64,000 nt of DNA from positions 62,001 through 126,000 of the forward strand of contig JABFGB010000017.1 of assembly GCA_013112715.1 (NCBI GenBank), given 5' to 3'. Under the pieces are notes generated by a model. It did no database searches. It was not told the DNA's origin and worked only from the letters and a program-made list of their open reading frames with translations. A program made the position numbers and the translations under genes. Source of the stretch: Chloroflexota bacterium. GTDB lineage: Bacteria > Chloroflexota > Anaerolineae > Aggregatilineales > J027. Shown here piece by piece: positions 62,558 through 64,000 of the stretch (within the stretch, counting starts at the first letter, position 1; every line of letters begins with the position of its first letter).

Positions 62558-64000
62558 CTATTTCGTGGTCTTTTTCTTGGCGGTTGTCGTCTTTTTGGTC
62601 GCTGTTTTCTTAGCGGTAGATTTTTTGGCTGCGGTTTGTGGTTTTTTCCCCGCTGACGACTTCGCCGATGTCCTCGACGCCCGTTTAGCGATTGATCTCG
62701 TCGCCTTCTTGGGTGGTTTCTGTGCCAACAAACCCAACGCCTGCTCCATTGTGACTGTTTCGGCATCCATCCCTTTGGTCAACTTAGCATTGGTCGTGCC
62801 ATGTTTGACATACGGCCCATAGCGCCCTGTGTTAACCGTCACTGGTTTGCCGTCAGCAGGATGCTCACCTAGCGTCCGTAATAACTGAGAGGCTTTGGAA
62901 CTGCTCTGGCTCAATAGTTCCAGCGCCCGGTCTAGGTCTACCGTGAAAATATCATCGTTTTTACCGAGCGACTTAAATGTATCGCCCCGCCGCACATAGG
63001 GTCCAAACCGCCCAATTGCCGCCTGAATTTCTTCGCCCGTTTCAGGATCATTACCGAGTGTGCGAGGCAAACTCAGCAAGTTAATCGCCATTTGCGGGGT
63101 CACATTTTGTGGTTGCACTCCTTTCGGCAAGGAAGCCCGTTTGGGTTTGACTCCATCTTCACCATTCTGCCCCAACTGCACATAGTATCCAAAGCGCCCT
63201 TGTAGCAAATAAATCGGCTCATTTGTACCGGGGAAATGTGCGATGATGTCGGGTCCTTCATCTTTTTGCCGAATAAGCCGCTCCACTTCCGACACATTCA
63301 AGTCCGCCGGAGCAATGGATTCGGGAATAGAAACGCGCACCGCTTCCCCGCCACCATTCTCGCGTTCAATATACGCTCCATAGGGTCCAACGCGCACCTT
63401 CGCGTCCATGTCGGTCAAATCCAGCGCATAAATATCGCGTGGATTGATGGTCTGCTCTTTTTCCTTAACCTGCGATTCCAGCCCCTCTTCGCCCTGATAA
63501 AATTCGCGCAGATAGGGCAGCCATTCCGCCTTCCCCTCGGCGATTTCGTCCAGCACTTCTTCCATCCGGGCCGTGAATTGAGTATCTACCAAGTCCGGAA
63601 AATGAATTTCGAGCAGGCGGCTGACCGCGAATGCAACATAAGTAGGGATCAGTTGGTTGCTCGTTTTCTGGGCATATCCCCGATCCAAAATCGTGCTGAT
63701 AATCGTAGAATAGGTGCTGGGTCGTCCCACCCCTTCTTTTTCCAACGCCTGCACCAATGCGGCTTCCGTATATCGGGCAGGCGGCTTGGTCTCATGCTTC
63801 AAGGCTTCAATATCTTTGCAATTGACCAGATCACCTTGTTTCAGAGGCGGCAGAATCATTTCCTGATCTTCTAGCGCCGCATCGGGGTCGTCTGACCCTT
63901 CCACATAGGCACGGAAATAACCGGGAAACTCAATGACCTTACCCGTCGCTTGAAAAATCGCATCCTGTGCCTGAATGTTAACCGTGTTGAATTTCAGAAT
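62558..64000 (-). CDS. topA: DNA topoisomerase I, C-terminal part (5' end outside window)
   Basis: The visible 480 residues are the C-terminal part of a type IA topoisomerase; the frame is open through the window edge, so the catalytic Tyr region is outside. Visible: RYTEAALVQALEKEGVGRPS and TYSTIISTILDRGY (core), GEEGLESQ, then repeated C-terminal topoisomerase modules (VRVGPYGAYIERENG; RFGYYVQLG; GRFGPYVRRGD; RYGPYVKHG). It ends in an about 45-residue Lys/Thr/Ala tail (KKTATKKTTTAKKKTTK). No CxxC zinc fingers appear in the visible part, so the Lys-rich tail may replace them in DNA contact. Confidence 0.93.
   Translation of the reverse strand: MLKFNTVNIQAQDAIFQATGKVIEFPGYFRAYVEGSDDPDAALEDQEMILPPLKQGDLVNCKDIEALKHETKPPARYTEAALVQALEKEGVGRPSTYSTIISTILDRGYAQKTSNQLIPTYVAFAVSRLLEIHFPDLVDTQFTARMEEVLDEIAEGKAEWLPYLREFYQGEEGLESQVKEKEQTINPRDIYALDLTDMDAKVRVGPYGAYIERENGGGEAVRVSIPESIAPADLNVSEVERLIRQKDEGPDIIAHFPGTNEPIYLLQGRFGYYVQLGQNGEDGVKPKRASLPKGVQPQNVTPQMAINLLSLPRTLGNDPETGEEIQAAIGRFGPYVRRGDTFKSLGKNDDIFTVDLDRALELLSQSSSKASQLLRTLGEHPADGKPVTVNTGRYGPYVKHGTTNAKLTKGMDAETVTMEQALGLLAQKPPKKATRSIAKRASRTSAKSSAGKKPQTAAKKSTAKKTATKKTTTAKKKTTK

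Overview
The window reads as a chromosomal segment of a bacterium most like Chloroflexota (Anaerolineae-like). This placement is inferred from gene content, not from a marker phylogeny. Pointers are: secreted or surface proteins with SH3b, LysM and PPC modules on Thr/Pro-rich linkers, no recognisable outer-membrane machinery, an archaeal/fungal-type aspartate-semialdehyde dehydrogenase, many Tat-exported proteins, frequent TTG and GTG starts, and methylcrotonyl-type carboxylase genes. I see no rRNA, tRNA, CRISPR, integrase or transposase. The region is gene-dense and looks mostly like ordinary chromosome with some accessory genes (HicAB, Uma2, DUF4058, ParMR-like).

Layout. 0-5 kb: secreted SH3b protein, L,D-transpeptidase, asd, SIMPL protein. 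5-10 kb: an FHA gene coupled to a Clp-N/phosphotransferase-like fusion, then a trans-sulfuration enzyme with homoserine kinase, and a Uma2 nuclease-like protein. 10-15 kb: a fused FAD/Fe-S dehydrogenase and an orphan sugar-ABC ATPase with a perfect palindrome before its RBS. 15-22 kb: surface and cell-wall proteins (TPR/FecR-like, GH-A lipoprotein, LysM protein) and oligoendopeptidase F. 22-28.3 kb: a seven-gene run encoding a methylcrotonyl-CoA-type carboxylase whose alpha chain is split into two genes with two unrelated genes between the halves. 28.4-31.7 kb: three paralogous Tat-exported metallophosphoesterases, plus a TM2 protein and a 44-codon membrane ORF. 31.7-36 kb: a CitE-MaoC pair, an SDR, an alpha/beta hydrolase and nagA.

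36-45 kb: a PPC-repeat metalloprotease, an RRM protein carrying what looks like a PHAX RNA-binding domain, small enzymes, a double-LysM protein, a SWIM protein, and an ECF sigma factor with its probable membrane anti-sigma partner. 45-52.5 kb: a large receptor-like Ser/Thr kinase, a Tat-exported cyclase, a Crp-like regulator, a DUF456 protein and an MFS transporter. 52.6-54.2 kb: a ParM-like actin gene overlapping a small ParR-like gene, with 10-bp tandem repeats upstream. 54.2-58.5 kb: pectin-acetylesterase-like and phosphodiester-glycosidase proteins, two paralogous small proteins around a YqhA-like gene, and hicAB with a nonsense codon in hicA. 58.5-64 kb: proBA, galK, and the 3' part of topA running off the window.

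How the genes fit together. Asd, the trans-sulfuration enzyme and ThrB belong to aspartate-family amino-acid synthesis. proBA makes proline. The carboxylase cluster, the CitE-MaoC pair and the SDR suggest acyl-CoA metabolism (leucine, isovalerate or C5 acids). NagA, GalK, the GH-A protein, the phosphodiester glycosidase and the MsmX/UgpC-type ATPase point to use of amino sugars and polysaccharides. No single gene block is clearly a new defence or mobile system. The strongest unusual items are the split carboxylase alpha chain, the RRM-PHAX protein, the ParMR-like cassette with its repeats, the broken hicA, and the hairpin at the predicted 5' end of the LysM gene transcript.
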